From Rhodospirillaceae bacterium UBA4468 (lineage in GTDB: Bacteria; Pseudomonadota; Alphaproteobacteria; Rhodospirillales; Casp-alpha2): a stretch of DNA of 64,000 nucleotides. Below are positions 25,822 through 35,958 of this stretch, piece by piece. The position numbers were made by a program, and so were the translations under genes. Position 1 is the first letter of the stretch, and the number at the start of each line of letters is the position of its first letter. The notes beneath the pieces were generated by a model that saw only the letters and a program-made list of their open reading frames with translations, was not told where the DNA came from and searched no databases. The stretch covers positions 4,730 to 68,729 of the forward strand of contig DGOK01000102.1 of the NCBI GenBank assembly GCA_002389385.1, read 5' to 3'.

Positions 25822-28800
25822 CTACATATCTCGATCAAGAGCGCGGGCAAGAACCATATACACCTTACCCATGTCGGACGATAAGAACGTTGCGTGCAGC
25901 ATTGAGTTCGGATCTCTCTTGGATGCTTCATCCAAAAGCTTCTCGAACTCTTCAAGATAGCGCGTCACGTAATCGCGGAAAGTGCCATCTTCTTGGTATG
26001 TCTGGCGAACCTGCTGCAACTTGGCCTTTTCGCGGAAGCCAAGCAGCTTACGCACAAAGATGCCCTTCTCGCCTTTGTTAAAGCGGCGCCAGTCTTCTTC
26101 CGAGACCTGCGTTTCAAGGACACGGCTGATATCAACAGCCAATGATTGCAGACGCTCAGAGATGAATGTCGCTTGTCGCGTAAACTCTTCTATATCAGTT
26201 TGTTCTATACGCTCGGATAGAGATGCCAGCAATGCCGTCGCTTCATTGGACGCAGCCCGAACGGACTCGGTGCGTTCATCAAGGACTTCGTTGATCTCTT
26301 GAGATTTCCGCGCAACATCACTTGTCGCCGCCGACAAAGCATCAACGTGCGACCGCACCGACTTATCCCATGCGCCCACCTTTCCAAGTGCAGCATCGGT
26401 CGTGCTCGACAGCTCCTGTGCGCGGCGCGCCAAGGCTTCGCCCAAAGCTTCCAGGCCGCGCTCAGCGCGATTGTACGTGGTCGACAAGTCCTGCATCTGA
26501 CGACGCAATCCTTCAGTACCACCCTCAAGCCGCTCAACGATGACGTCACTAAGGTCACCTGACTCGTGGATTTGGGTACGCAATTGATCCGCAGTACGTG
26601 TCAATTTTGACACATTAAGATCAGCAGCCATAGAGGCTTCGGTCGCACGGGCACCAATTGTCTCGCCCACACGCTCCAAACGATCCAGCGCGTCATCACT
26701 CGTTGTTTCAAGAATATTGCCGCGATGGCGCAAGCCGTCTGTTGCTTCTTCAAGTTGTGCCGTTGCCTTACGGGAAACGATACTAACTTCTTGATAGCGT
26801 TCACGAAGTGCCTGACTGACTTCGGTCATCTCTTGGACGCCACGTTGTGATGCGTCGCTTAGATCTCGGGCACCATCACGCAAGTCTGTATTCACGGCCT
26901 GAACCTGGTTCGACGCCCGCTCAGCCGCTTGAGATACGTCTTCTGTATTCCGCTGTAACGTATCAGCCACAAGGTTCATGAGCTGATTGGCGCGATCTGC
27001 CGTTGTGCTCATTTCATGGGAGCGAGATTGCATTTCTTCGCTGACGCGGCTCAGACGAGACGCAGCTTCGTTCGCTGTATTGGTCAGACCCGATGACTGC
27101 TGGTTGAGCAAATCAGCAAAACGTTGCAGGTGTGTAGTCGCTGACTCGTAAGTGCTCGTCAGGACCTCAGAGCTTTTGTGCAGAATTTGTCCAACATCGC
27201 CCATACGTTCGCGGGTTTTGTCCAGCGAGGTATCAAGCTGCATGTGATTTTGTTTCAGTGCACCAGAAATGCCAGCAAGGTTTTCAGATGCCCTTTCTGT
27301 GCCACTTGTCGCAGATTCAACTTCGCGCGCCAATTCACGGCCCACATCTTCAAGGCGGCTTAAGGCATCAGATGCTGTTTCACGCATCGCACTCGTACTT
27401 TTCTGCATCGCATTCGCCGTCGCTGAAACACGACCCGTTGCATGATCCGCTGCTGATGAAAGCTCCAATGATCCCGCTTGCAGTATCTCGCCCGCATCCA
27501 CCATCCGGCGGCGTACATTGTCGCTGACAGCATCAACCTGCAAGGCGCGCTCTTTAATCACATCGCCAACGCCTTCGATCTCAGCGTATGCACTCCCAGA
27601 GATAGTGCCTAAGTCTTCAGATTGCTTATGAAGAAGGTCAGTAACGAGGTTCAAAAGCTGAGCCGCACGATCAGATGCCTGTGCCACTTCATGCGAACGG
27701 CTTTCAAGCAGTTGGCCGACATTTTCAATATTATCGACCGCCTCAAGCGAGTTCTTACCCAACTTGTCTGATTGACCCGCAAGAATACATGAGACCACAT
27801 TGATTTGAACCGATGCCTGTTCAGACGTCGACAGTAAATCTTGTAGTCGTTCGCTCAGATCTTCACCAACTGCCATCAATCGCGCTTTTGCCGTCACGCT
27901 GGATTGATCAATATTTGTGGTTTCTCTGCGAATAACCTCACCCGCATCGGAGAGAATATTGGCAGATTTAGATGACACCAGTGCCAGGCGGTCTGCGTTA
28001 TTCTGCAGTGTCTCAGTGACCCGCTCAATGCCCTGCTCAGCACGCGCAGATACAGCGGTCAGTTCTTGAAGTTGATCTTTTGCCTCACGGCCCAGATCGC
28101 CCATGGTGCGTTGTGCAAGCTGGCTGCTTTCTGTCATCGCACCCATGTCTTCACGGGTAACACGTGCAGCCTCAGATACGTCTTCTGCACCTTGACGGAC
28201 CGCAGCCGCACCGTGGTTCAACGCGTGTGCAGCGCGTGTAACATCCGAAACACCTTTATCGGCAGATTGCGTCACCGTTGCCGCCGTCTCGTCCAAAAGC
28301 TCGTTCAATCGAGACAGGCGCGCGTTCGCCGTATCCGCCACGCTATCGATATCAGAAGAGCGTCGACGCAATGCTTCGCCAGCTTCATCCATACGAAGCA
28401 CACTTTGGTTTGCTGTACGTGCCAGAGTGCCAGCTTGTTCACCAAGGGCTTCACCCGCTTCTGTGAACCGCTCAACGGATCGCTCTGTCGTCTCCTCGAC
28501 TTGCTCAGACCGTCGGCGCATCTCTTCGCCCACACGTGCAACCTCACCCAGTACCCGCTCTGTGATTGTCAAGAGTTCATCGGAATCACGGCGTAAGATA
28601 TTACCGACATTTTCTGCACGTTCTGAGGCTGTATCTGCGGCATCTGACATTTCACGAGCTTGCGTGCGGAAGGTCTCACCTGTCCGGCTTACGCGCTCCG
28701 TTACTTGCGCGGCTGTGGTTTCAATGCGCCGCGCATCTTCGCGTAATGCATCGCCAACATCCTGCACATTAGCAGCAACTTTATCCGAAGTTTTCGACAG

Positions 28801-29982
28801 CACATGGGTTTGATACGCCAGATTACTCTCAATTTCTTTTGTGCGTTCTTGAACTTGATCCGCCGTCGCGAGCAAGTCGCTCGACTGTCGCTCCAACAGT
28901 GATCGCATGCGCTCAGTCTGCGCCAATGCATCCGCATTCCGTGCTGTCATATCCTGAGCACGATCCTCCAGAAGGTCAGCACTCAAACGCAATTGCTGAT
29001 CAGCATCACCCGAAAGATCAACCAAGGCTGCAACACGGTCACGAACCGCGTCACCAATCGCCTGCAAAGCACTCGTCGTGTCTTCAGCTCTGGAATTCGC
29101 CTTATCAACACTTTGCCTGAGCGCGTCAGCACGTTCATCAAACACGCCAGCAGCTTCCTGAGCAAGTTGAGACGCTGTATTCGCTGCCTCATATAATTCC
29201 TGGGTGCGGCGACCAATAACGTCCGTTAAATCTTCTGCACGAGACGATGCACGGTCGGACGAAACAGTTAAGTCACTGGCGTGCTTTTGCAGCCGCTCCC
29301 CAACATCGCGGGCCCGGTCGGTCGCGTTGTCTGTCGCATGTGTTAAGTCTTCGGTTTGACGGCGAAGGGCGTCTGCCACTGCGTGTGCACGAAGGTCTGC
29401 ATCTTCAGACACCCGCGATAGCTCTAATGCCCGTTCACGTACAAGCTTACTGACGGCTTCGCCTCGGCTCATGGCGTCTTCAGTCGCCCAGTTAAGATCG
29501 CGGGTTTGCTGGCGCAATGAATCCGTGACTTCGCGCAGGCGCGACTGCGCATGATCGCTTGGAAAAATCATCTGACGCATCAGCCAGCGCAACGCCACAG
29601 CCTCATGGTGGATATTAGCCCCACGGTGATACGTGAGGACGACCATCCACAGCAATGCAACGGGGGTCGCAATCCCAGCGGCAAGTCCACCAAGCTCATG
29701 TGGCAGCAGTGCCGTTATGTTGTTCCAACCAAGGTTCGTCTCAACAAACGAATAGGACACCCATGACCATGCAGCCGTCGCCAACAAGGCACCAATCGGC
29801 AAGAGCTTCCAACGCACCCAAAACGGGATCGGTGGCGCAATGGGTGCATCTTGCAGCGATCCGGAAGATGGCGGCGGAGGCGCATCTCGTACGGCTGGAA
29901 TAATCGCACCGAGGCTATCTGCAATAGCCTTTTGCGGGCTATCACTTGGGCTTTTTTGAGGTTCGGCAGTATTATCTGCCAT
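25822..29982 (-). CDS. Giant membrane-anchored coiled-coil rod with tandem 25-residue repeats
   Basis: This 1386-residue protein has four parts. Residues 1-55 are polar and proline-rich. Residues 58-79 and 98-117 are two membrane helices forming a hairpin, with basic residues on both flanks (WVRWK, TYHRGANIHH), placing both ends in the cytoplasm. Residues 148-1250 are an uninterrupted series of 44 repeat units, almost all 25 residues, without proline in the pattern. Residues 1251-1386 form a C-terminal domain (EEDWRRFNKGEKGIFVRKLLGF, then MLHATFLSSDMGKVYMVLARAL) that looks globular. If fully helical the rod would be about 165 nm. Generic searches would call it apolipoprotein- or MCP-like because of composition, but the HAMP and the methyl-accepting signalling hairpin are missing. 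The overall plan recalls Caulobacter TipN, a two-helix polar coiled-coil protein, but I see no sequence proof of homology. Confidence 0.85.
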   Translation of the reverse strand: MADNTAEPQKSPSDSPQKAIADSLGAIIPAVRDAPPPPSSGSLQDAPIAPPIPFWVRWKLLPIGALLATAAWSWVSYSFVETNLGWNNITALLPHELGGLAAGIATPVALLWMVVLTYHRGANIHHEAVALRWLMRQMIFPSDHAQSRLREVTDSLRQQTRDLNWATEDAMSRGEAVSKLVRERALELSRVSEDADLRAHAVADALRRQTEDLTHATDNATDRARDVGERLQKHASDLTVSSDRASSRAEDLTDVIGRRTQELYEAANTASQLAQEAAGVFDERADALRQSVDKANSRAEDTTSALQAIGDAVRDRVAALVDLSGDADQQLRLSADLLEDRAQDMTARNADALAQTERMRSLLERQSSDLLATADQVQERTKEIESNLAYQTHVLSKTSDKVAANVQDVGDALREDARRIETTAAQVTERVSRTGETFRTQAREMSDAADTASERAENVGNILRRDSDELLTITERVLGEVARVGEEMRRRSEQVEETTERSVERFTEAGEALGEQAGTLARTANQSVLRMDEAGEALRRRSSDIDSVADTANARLSRLNELLDETAATVTQSADKGVSDVTRAAHALNHGAAAVRQGAEDVSEAARVTREDMGAMTESSQLAQRTMGDLGREAKDQLQELTAVSARAEQGIERVTETLQNNADRLALVSSKSANILSDAGEVIRRETTNIDQSSVTAKARLMAVGEDLSERLQDLLSTSEQASVQINVVSCILAGQSDKLGKNSLEAVDNIENVGQLLESRSHEVAQASDRAAQLLNLVTDLLHKQSEDLGTISGSAYAEIEGVGDVIKERALQVDAVSDNVRRRMVDAGEILQAGSLELSSAADHATGRVSATANAMQKSTSAMRETASDALSRLEDVGRELAREVESATSGTERASENLAGISGALKQNHMQLDTSLDKTRERMGDVGQILHKSSEVLTSTYESATTHLQRFADLLNQQSSGLTNTANEAASRLSRVSEEMQSRSHEMSTTADRANQLMNLVADTLQRNTEDVSQAAERASNQVQAVNTDLRDGARDLSDASQRGVQEMTEVSQALRERYQEVSIVSRKATAQLEEATDGLRHRGNILETTSDDALDRLERVGETIGARATEASMAADLNVSKLTRTADQLRTQIHESGDLSDVIVERLEGGTEGLRRQMQDLSTTYNRAERGLEALGEALARRAQELSSTTDAALGKVGAWDKSVRSHVDALSAATSDVARKSQEINEVLDERTESVRAASNEATALLASLSERIEQTDIEEFTRQATFISERLQSLAVDISRVLETQVSEEDWRRFNKGEKGIFVRKLLGFREKAKLQQVRQTYQEDGTFRDYVTRYLEEFEKLLDEASKRDPNSMLHATFLSSDMGKVYMVLARALDRDM
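26233..29541 (-). repeat. Array of 44 tandem 75-bp-class coding repeats (25-residue units)
   Basis: Aligned from codon 148, forty-two units are exactly 25 residues. The seventh is 32 (one heptad longer) and the nineteenth is 21 (four shorter). The total, 42 x 25 + 53 = 1103, brings the frame exactly to residue 1250. In each unit small or aliphatic residues recur at positions 2, 5, 9, 13, 16, 20 and 23, that is spacings 3-4-4-3-4-3-4. Position 1 is often Arg, 5-6 often Val-Gly, 9 Leu, 16 Leu, 23 Ala. Units differ from one another at most other positions, so the array is old and not a recent DNA-level expansion. Confidence 0.85.
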
Positions 29983-30071
29983 GATCTTAAACTCCTGACG
30001 GCTTTTGAGTCTCTAATAATAGAGCCCTATATCATGCGCCGTAAACTCACATTTTGCATAGATATTGTGTT

Positions 30072-33000
30072 TTAAGTGGATAACTCTGTGACTAACTCGA
30101 TCAATTGCTCAACAGATTGACCATCCAGGTTTTCACCAAAAAGCGCATTCCTGTATCGTTCGCGCACTTCTTTGCCCGCATCAGGGGTTTTCAGCGCTAA
30201 ATCAACGGCCCGCGCAAGGTCTTCAATCCTGTGGATTTCACGGCCCACTTCCCGCCAACGCCACTCAACACCTTGAGGGTCATAACCGATTTTTTCTAAA
30301 GCATGCTCTGGGTTTTTGAGAAGGATAATCGGGCGGTCGACGACAAGATAATCAAACATAACGCTTGAGACATCACTCACCAGCACGTCCGCACTTTTAA
30401 GGTACGGCAGAATATCTGCATCCGGGTCATCAATGAGAACCACATGCTTATGCGTCCCAGCAAGATGCGCCCAGCTTTCAATCAATTTCGGATTGTCCGT
30501 AAACATATCTGGATGCGGTTTGATGACGAGTGTCACATCTTCAAGCTCACCACGAATACGTTCGACAATTTCATCGCCAAGAATTTCGACCGCGTTCATT
30601 TTTGCATGCTGACCCGGCGCATAAAGCACAACAGCGCTTGCCCCTTGAAGCTTTACTGGAACAGAGATGTGATCCCCACGAAGCAGCGGTGCGAGTGGCA
30701 AATGTCCTGTCACACGAATTTGCCCTAGTTCAGCAAAACCAAGCTTGGCCCATGCATCGCTAACAATAGGCCCTGGCGCACAGACGATATCTGCACCTTC
30801 AAAAGCACTTGGAAAGCGGTTCTGCGAGGCCAGGAATGTGGGCGCAGAAATCACCAGCGCATTCGGCACAAGCTTTCGCACCAATGCCGTTTGGGTGCCG
30901 CCAACAATCACCACGTCCGGATTGAATTCAGCAAGATCACGGCCATCAGACGTCAAAAGCGGCCAGTGCGTGCCGAGTGTTCGGCGAAATACATCATTGA
31001 AAGCATGGAATTGTTGCGCATTATTGAAATGCAGCGCGACCCGGCGTGCTGATGCATCGCGGTCGACCAGCTTTTGCCCATCCCGCTCAATACCCAGGCT
31101 CATTTCGCCCGCCCGTGCGATCAAGTTGTTTGGTTTTAGCTTGAGCGCATCCTTGAAGGATTGGACTGCTTCGGCACGCCTGCCCGCGCTTTTCCGGGCA
31201 TAGCCAAGATGTACCAAAGCCTCAACTCGCTTAGGTTGGAGGCGAAGGCACCGTTCAAGCGACTTTACGGCTTCATCAGCGGCCCCTACGCGCCGATAGG
31301 CAGCACCCAGGAAATAGTGTGCATCAGCGCTATTGGGCGCCAGCTCAGCCGCTTCTTGCAAGTAAGCGATCCCTTGCTGCTGATCACCCTTTAGAAATAG
31401 CGCTTTGCCTAAGTCCATGCGTGCTTCGATCGCCGCTGGATTACTTGTCAGCGCATCTTCGAAATAGCGAATGGCATTATCCAGATCGTGGGCTTCGGCG
31501 CGCATTTCGCCCATTTGCTGATTGGCCAGCGGGTCATTGGGGTTTTGCGCAAGTGCATTTTGGAAATACTCAGTCGCGGCATCATCTGACCCTTGCCTGC
31601 GCGCAGAGACGCCAAGATCAACAAACGAAATACCTTCGGGTTGTTTTGGTGCGGTCTCTGGTTCAGGCACTTCGCCCTGCGCCAACCGGACGATCCCCAT
31701 TTTTGCCAACCAACCCAGTGTACGTGGCAAACGATACCTGCGCCGTTCAGGCAAAAGTTCAGCAAGCTGAATAACCTCTACACCATCCCGTTCGCTTAGA
31801 TGAGCAAGTACGTGCGCTTGCTCTTCCTCTTCAAGCATTGCATGCGACGCCGTGTCATTGATCGGGTTAAGCCTGAGCCTGCGTAAGCGTTCTGTAATCC
31901 CCTCGCCGCCTTTGATGCCCGGAGATAGCGACACTTTTGTGTGCTCACCAATCACCTGACTGGCAAAGGGCTGGAATACTGAAAATGGGTCATCCAAATG
32001 GGGGATCGCTGGGCGGCCTGTTACAGGCGGTGAAATCTCAGCGCCATCTGCACGAATACGCCGAAGCTCAGACCAGAGTGTTTGATGGCGACCGATAACA
32101 ACCTTCCAGTCGTATGTTTCAACTGCCGTTTTTCGGGCATTAACGCTCAATTGTTGGCGATGCTCAATATCTCCAGCCAAGGCTTCGAAGGCTTCTGCTG
32201 CGGCGCGGATATCAATCGCCGTGGCCTGACTAACCGTGCCCGATAGGAACAAGTCCGCACGAACTTCATCAATCCCCATAATTTGGTTCTCAGGGGCCAG
32301 CGTCAGATCTCCGCCGCTTTCAGCCAACGGTAACCAGGTCGGCACCAGATACCCATTCTGCCCATTGCTGATGACGTCACGATTACTGCCCCAATCTGCT
32401 GCAACAATCGGCAAGCCTGCTGCCATTGCCTCAATCATCTCGGTATCAACACCATGGCCAACAGCGTCATCAAAAGACGCGTACGTATCGGCCGCGTAAC
32501 ATACTTGATCGCGGATATCGGCTTCACGGCCATCCAGAAAGATAGCGTTCACGGCCGGTGCAAACTCTCTCACAGCATCCCGGTAAGCCCGCTCAATCTT
32601 TTCGTTATCGAACCAGCCAGCTTGGAGCAAATGGATACGGGCACCTGTGCGCCTTACCGCGGATTCCAATGCCAAAAACAACGGCGTCGGGTGCGCACGC
32701 TCATAGAATGCAAAATTACCGGTCACCAGAACGCAATAATCGTCTTCCTTGATCCCAAGACGACGACGAATTCCATTTCGGATATCTTTTGTACCATCCG
32801 TCTCGCTATAAAGCGACGTATTGACCCCTGGTGGAATAACAAAGCTCACCCCAGAAAATGCAGCGGTCCCGCCCATACGGAATGTTAGATATTCGCTTTG
32901 TACAGTCAGGAGACGCTCACCCGCTGCTTTGAGCGTCTTGGATGGATACACGAGCGCATCCCAATATTGTGCCGGCGCAATCAGTACGTTTAAAAGCTCA

Positions 33001-33401
33001 GCTTGCGTGGCGGCCGTACCAAGGTTTTCGATCTCGCCTATCACGGAATAACGGCGCTGTCCCATCGTGCGCCGTCGCCACATCAAGGGCCCAATATCTG
33101 CCCCAGACAGGCGCATCACCGGCGCATGTTCAAACCCTTTACGGTCGCCGGGGGCAACGTATCGACATTCACGTCCCTTTGTATCTACCTTGGCAACACG
33201 TTGTAGGAAATCATCAAAGTCGGCTGGATCATGGGATTGACAGAAAAATGCAGGCACATCGCTATGCTTAACGAATGCACCTAAAAACGATCCGGACGGA
33301 CGCGGACGCGCATCGATATCACGGCGATAGAAATGCACAGCATTTTCAACGCCTTCACGATGCAACTTGTCGCTTTTATTCGTTGGTTTGACGTGAACCA
33401 C
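30072..33401 (-). CDS. Three-module glycosyltransferase: GT4-like, TPR, CDP-glycerol-transferase-like
   Basis: The 1109-residue protein has an N-terminal GT-B type glycosyltransferase half (about 1-455; VLVTGNFAFYERAHPTPLFL and DTEMIEAMAAGLPIVAADWG, the glycosyltransferase-4 nucleotide-sugar motif). A linker is followed by at least four TPR units at about 610-750 (DAATEYFQNALAQNPNDPLA, AIRYFEDALTSNPAAIEARM). The C-terminal 330 residues resemble CDP-glycerol:glycerophosphotransferases (VTLVIKPHPDMF, ADVLVSDVSSVMFDYLVVDRPIILL). It is cytoplasmic with no membrane helix. It probably builds a surface polysaccharide or teichoic-like phosphopolymer (inference). GTG 33401 has a better-spaced AGGGGA than the upstream TTG at 33407. 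Confidence 0.82.
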   Translation of the reverse strand: MVHVKPTNKSDKLHREGVENAVHFYRRDIDARPRPSGSFLGAFVKHSDVPAFFCQSHDPADFDDFLQRVAKVDTKGRECRYVAPGDRKGFEHAPVMRLSGADIGPLMWRRRTMGQRRYSVIGEIENLGTAATQAELLNVLIAPAQYWDALVYPSKTLKAAGERLLTVQSEYLTFRMGGTAAFSGVSFVIPPGVNTSLYSETDGTKDIRNGIRRRLGIKEDDYCVLVTGNFAFYERAHPTPLFLALESAVRRTGARIHLLQAGWFDNEKIERAYRDAVREFAPAVNAIFLDGREADIRDQVCYAADTYASFDDAVGHGVDTEMIEAMAAGLPIVAADWGSNRDVISNGQNGYLVPTWLPLAESGGDLTLAPENQIMGIDEVRADLFLSGTVSQATAIDIRAAAEAFEALAGDIEHRQQLSVNARKTAVETYDWKVVIGRHQTLWSELRRIRADGAEISPPVTGRPAIPHLDDPFSVFQPFASQVIGEHTKVSLSPGIKGGEGITERLRRLRLNPINDTASHAMLEEEEQAHVLAHLSERDGVEVIQLAELLPERRRYRLPRTLGWLAKMGIVRLAQGEVPEPETAPKQPEGISFVDLGVSARRQGSDDAATEYFQNALAQNPNDPLANQQMGEMRAEAHDLDNAIRYFEDALTSNPAAIEARMDLGKALFLKGDQQQGIAYLQEAAELAPNSADAHYFLGAAYRRVGAADEAVKSLERCLRLQPKRVEALVHLGYARKSAGRRAEAVQSFKDALKLKPNNLIARAGEMSLGIERDGQKLVDRDASARRVALHFNNAQQFHAFNDVFRRTLGTHWPLLTSDGRDLAEFNPDVVIVGGTQTALVRKLVPNALVISAPTFLASQNRFPSAFEGADIVCAPGPIVSDAWAKLGFAELGQIRVTGHLPLAPLLRGDHISVPVKLQGASAVVLYAPGQHAKMNAVEILGDEIVERIRGELEDVTLVIKPHPDMFTDNPKLIESWAHLAGTHKHVVLIDDPDADILPYLKSADVLVSDVSSVMFDYLVVDRPIILLKNPEHALEKIGYDPQGVEWRWREVGREIHRIEDLARAVDLALKTPDAGKEVRERYRNALFGENLDGQSVEQLIELVTELST

Positions 33402-33436
33402 TATCAACGTCCCCTAAGGCTAGGAACGGACATCAT

Positions 33437-34183
33437 TTAAAATAAATGCTGTCCGCCCGTGACCCAAATTTCTGTTCCTGTGACATAACGACTGTCATCC
33501 GAACATAAATAAAAGACCGTTCCAGCAACGTCTCCAGGCGTCCCCATCCGCTGCAAAGGAATGCGCGGAATTAGCAGGTCGTACTCTGGCCCGACCATTT
33601 CAGTCTCAATCTCGCCAGGTGCGACAGCATTCACACGCACTTCAAGTGCTGCGAATTCGTTCGCCATTTCGCGTGTAAGACCAGATAAAGCTGTTTTTGA
33701 AATTGAATAGGCAGAGCCCGCAAACGGGTGAATATAATGCCCGGCAATCGATGTGATATTAACGATCGCCCCTTTGCCCTTGTGCAAATCACCAGCAAAG
33801 CCGCGTGATAATTTCAACGGCGCAAAGAAGTTTAATTCAAACACATCATGCCAAGCATCCAAATCACCGTTCAGAATGCCTAAGCGCTCTTTATACGGTG
33901 TCTTTGGCGACATGCCGGCATTGTTAATTAATGCATGCAATGGCGCACCATCCAAGGCGATTTTCGCCTCTTTGATGAAATTTGCGATACTGTCATTATC
34001 GCCAAGGTCCGTTGGAATATGGCTAGTCCACTTGGGTTCACGCTTGCAGGCTTCGGGGGTATCTTCCCTGGAACACGTGATGATATTCCAGCTCCGTTCA
34101 AGGAATAACCTTGCCGTATGGTGGCCAATGCCACGGCTGGCACCTGTAATGATAACCGTCTTGCGCTCTTCAGATTTATTCAT
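33437..34183 (-). CDS. Short-chain dehydrogenase/reductase (SDR)
   Basis: This 248-residue classical SDR has the cofactor loop TGASRGIG, NNAGMS, the catalytic serine (NITSIAGHY) and the YxxxK pair in SAYSISKTAL. The C-terminal GTVFYLCSDDSRYVTGTEIWVTGGQH is also standard. It would reduce or oxidise a small alcohol or ketone with NAD(P)H. An arginine in the first loop and the SRxD-like region (CSREDTPEA) suggest NADP(H), but this is weak. The substrate is unknown. An upstream in-frame start at 34228 would add 15 residues without matching the family. It stands between the glycosyltransferase and the SRAP gene, on the same strand as the former. Confidence 0.88.
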   Translation of the reverse strand: MNKSEERKTVIITGASRGIGHHTARLFLERSWNIITCSREDTPEACKREPKWTSHIPTDLGDNDSIANFIKEAKIALDGAPLHALINNAGMSPKTPYKERLGILNGDLDAWHDVFELNFFAPLKLSRGFAGDLHKGKGAIVNITSIAGHYIHPFAGSAYSISKTALSGLTREMANEFAALEVRVNAVAPGEIETEMVGPEYDLLIPRIPLQRMGTPGDVAGTVFYLCSDDSRYVTGTEIWVTGGQHLF

Positions 34184-34294
34184 GATCAAACGGTACTTTA
34201 AACAAGCCCCTGTGGCCAGTCTCAGCACGTGTGATTTTTAATTCTTTCATCTTGAAAGACATGACGTCGTCGATCAAATCGTTATCATGACGGT

Positions 34295-34879
34295 ATGTGT
34301 TCAAGATATGAAATCAGTGCCACCGCACGGGAAATAATGAAGGCGCTCAGCCTAAAGTCACCGCCGCCATTACCAAACATGCTGATCATCCGACCAACAG
34401 ACGTTGCGTTGATCGTAACCGGGGGTAATGCGACCGTGCTTCAGCCGTGGGGGCTTAATGTCGACTGGACCAAACAGCCGATGATCAATGCCCGTTCTGA
34501 GACATTAACCGAGAAACCAACCTTTCAAGGTCTTCTCAAGCAACGTTGCCTAATCCCTGTTAGCGCTTATTTTGAATGGCGTAAACTTGAAGACGGATCG
34601 AAGCGTAAAAACACAATTATGGCAGCTGATAAGTCGGTGATGACGATGGCCGGGCTTACCGACGGGACGCGCTTTACGATGATTACATGCGACCCATCAC
34701 CATCCATTGCGCATATTCATAATCGCATGCCGGTGATATTAGAGGCTGATGCCGCATCACACTGGATGAGCGACGCCTCATTTGACGGCGTCTCATCGCT
34801 GCTTACCCCTTACGTGGGGTCACTTGCATTTGAAGAAGACGTGCCGGAGCCACCTGCGCAGTCTGATTTTTTCAGCTAG
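34295..34879 (+). CDS. SOS response-associated peptidase (SRAP/YedK-HMCES family)
   Basis: SRAP proteins cap abasic sites in single-stranded DNA through a thiazolidine bond to the N-terminal cysteine after removal of Met. The protein is 194 residues and begins MCSRYE, so Cys2 is present. NARSET, the glutamate in AYFEWRK and the HNRMPVIL histidine supply the other active-site residues. The PWGL block is also kept. It is intact. Its 3' end overlaps aroC by 4 bp in convergent orientation, a tight arrangement. Confidence 0.93.
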   Translation: MCSRYEISATAREIMKALSLKSPPPLPNMLIIRPTDVALIVTGGNATVLQPWGLNVDWTKQPMINARSETLTEKPTFQGLLKQRCLIPVSAYFEWRKLEDGSKRKNTIMAADKSVMTMAGLTDGTRFTMITCDPSPSIAHIHNRMPVILEADAASHWMSDASFDGVSSLLTPYVGSLAFEEDVPEPPAQSDFFS

Positions 34880-35946
34880 CCGCATTGACCGCGATGGCGA
34901 AGAAGCTGATCCGCCAGCACACACGCCATCATTGCTTCACCAATAGGTACAGCGCGAATACCCACGCACGGATCATGGCGACCCTTGGTGATAATATCCG
35001 TTTCATTGCCATCTTTATCGATGGTCGAGCGCAGGGTCAGTATTGAGCTGGTCGGCTTGACGGAGAAACGCACCACAACGTCCTGACCTGTTGAGATACC
35101 CCCCAGCACGCCACCATTGTTATTAGACGTGAAGACGGGCTTACCGTTTTCAATACGCATTTCGTCGGCATTTTCTTCGCCCGTCAGACGCGCGACATCC
35201 ATACCAGCGCCAATTTCGACACCTTTGACGGCATTGATACTCATCATGGCCAAAGCGAGTTCTGAATCCAGTTTGCCATAGACAGGTGCGCCCCAACCCG
35301 CAGGCACTCCAAAAGCGACAATTTCAATAACCGCGCCCACGGATGAGCCATCTTTGCGGATACCATCAAGATATGTCGCGAACTCATCAGCCGTTTTAGC
35401 ATCAGGTGCAAAAAATGGATTGTCGTTCACGACAGACCAATCTCGGACATTATCCGGGACCGCTTTGTCACCCATCCGAACAAGCCCGCCATGGATTGTG
35501 ATCTGATCGCCGATAATCTTACGCGCAACAGCACCAGCCGCGACACGCATCGCAGTTTCCCGCGCAGATGAACGCCCACCGCCCCGATAGTCGCGAATGC
35601 CGTATTTGGCACCATATGTATAATCAGCGTGACCTGGGCGGAACTTGTCTTTGATATCGCCATAATCTTTTGAGCGCTGATCGGTGTTTTCAATAAGCAA
35701 GCCAATAGACGTGCCTGTGGTTTTACCTTCGAACGTTCCCGACAGGATTTTGACTTGGTCTTTCTCTTGTCGCTGCGTTGTATACTTGGATTGTCCCGGA
35801 CGGCGTTTATCCAAATATGGCTGAATATCTTCTTCAACCAGATCGAGCCCCGGAGGGCACCCGTCTAAAATACAGCCGAGCGCAGGCCCATGGCTCTCAC
35901 CAAAGGTTGTGACCCGAAACAGATGACCAAATGTGTTATGCGACAT
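34876..35946 (-). CDS. aroC: Chorismate synthase
   Basis: This enzyme catalyses the last shikimate-pathway step, 5-enolpyruvylshikimate-3-phosphate to chorismate, using reduced FMN. The 356 residues include the N-terminal [76 protein letters not shown] and [24 protein letters not shown], all hallmark blocks. It is complete. It lies 12 bp downstream of fabI on the same strand, an arrangement seen in alphaproteobacteria, so the two are probably co-transcribed. Confidence 0.97.
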   Translation of the reverse strand: MSHNTFGHLFRVTTFGESHGPALGCILDGCPPGLDLVEEDIQPYLDKRRPGQSKYTTQRQEKDQVKILSGTFEGKTTGTSIGLLIENTDQRSKDYGDIKDKFRPGHADYTYGAKYGIRDYRGGGRSSARETAMRVAAGAVARKIIGDQITIHGGLVRMGDKAVPDNVRDWSVVNDNPFFAPDAKTADEFATYLDGIRKDGSSVGAVIEIVAFGVPAGWGAPVYGKLDSELALAMMSINAVKGVEIGAGMDVARLTGEENADEMRIENGKPVFTSNNNGGVLGGISTGQDVVVRFSVKPTSSILTLRSTIDKDGNETDIITKGRHDPCVGIRAVPIGEAMMACVLADQLLRHRGQCG

Positions 35947-35958
35947 TCTTTTGTTTCG

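Noticed and set aside
28060..29900. Long plus-strand open frames opposite the rod gene
   Set aside because: They mirror the repetitive Arg/Ala/Ser codons of the rod gene and have no ribosome binding sites or recognisable domains.
25822..29982. Methyl-accepting chemotaxis protein or apolipoprotein assignment for the giant coiled-coil protein
   Set aside because: There is no HAMP domain, no conserved signalling hairpin and no periplasmic sensor; similarity is only of composition. The exact 25-residue period fits neither family.
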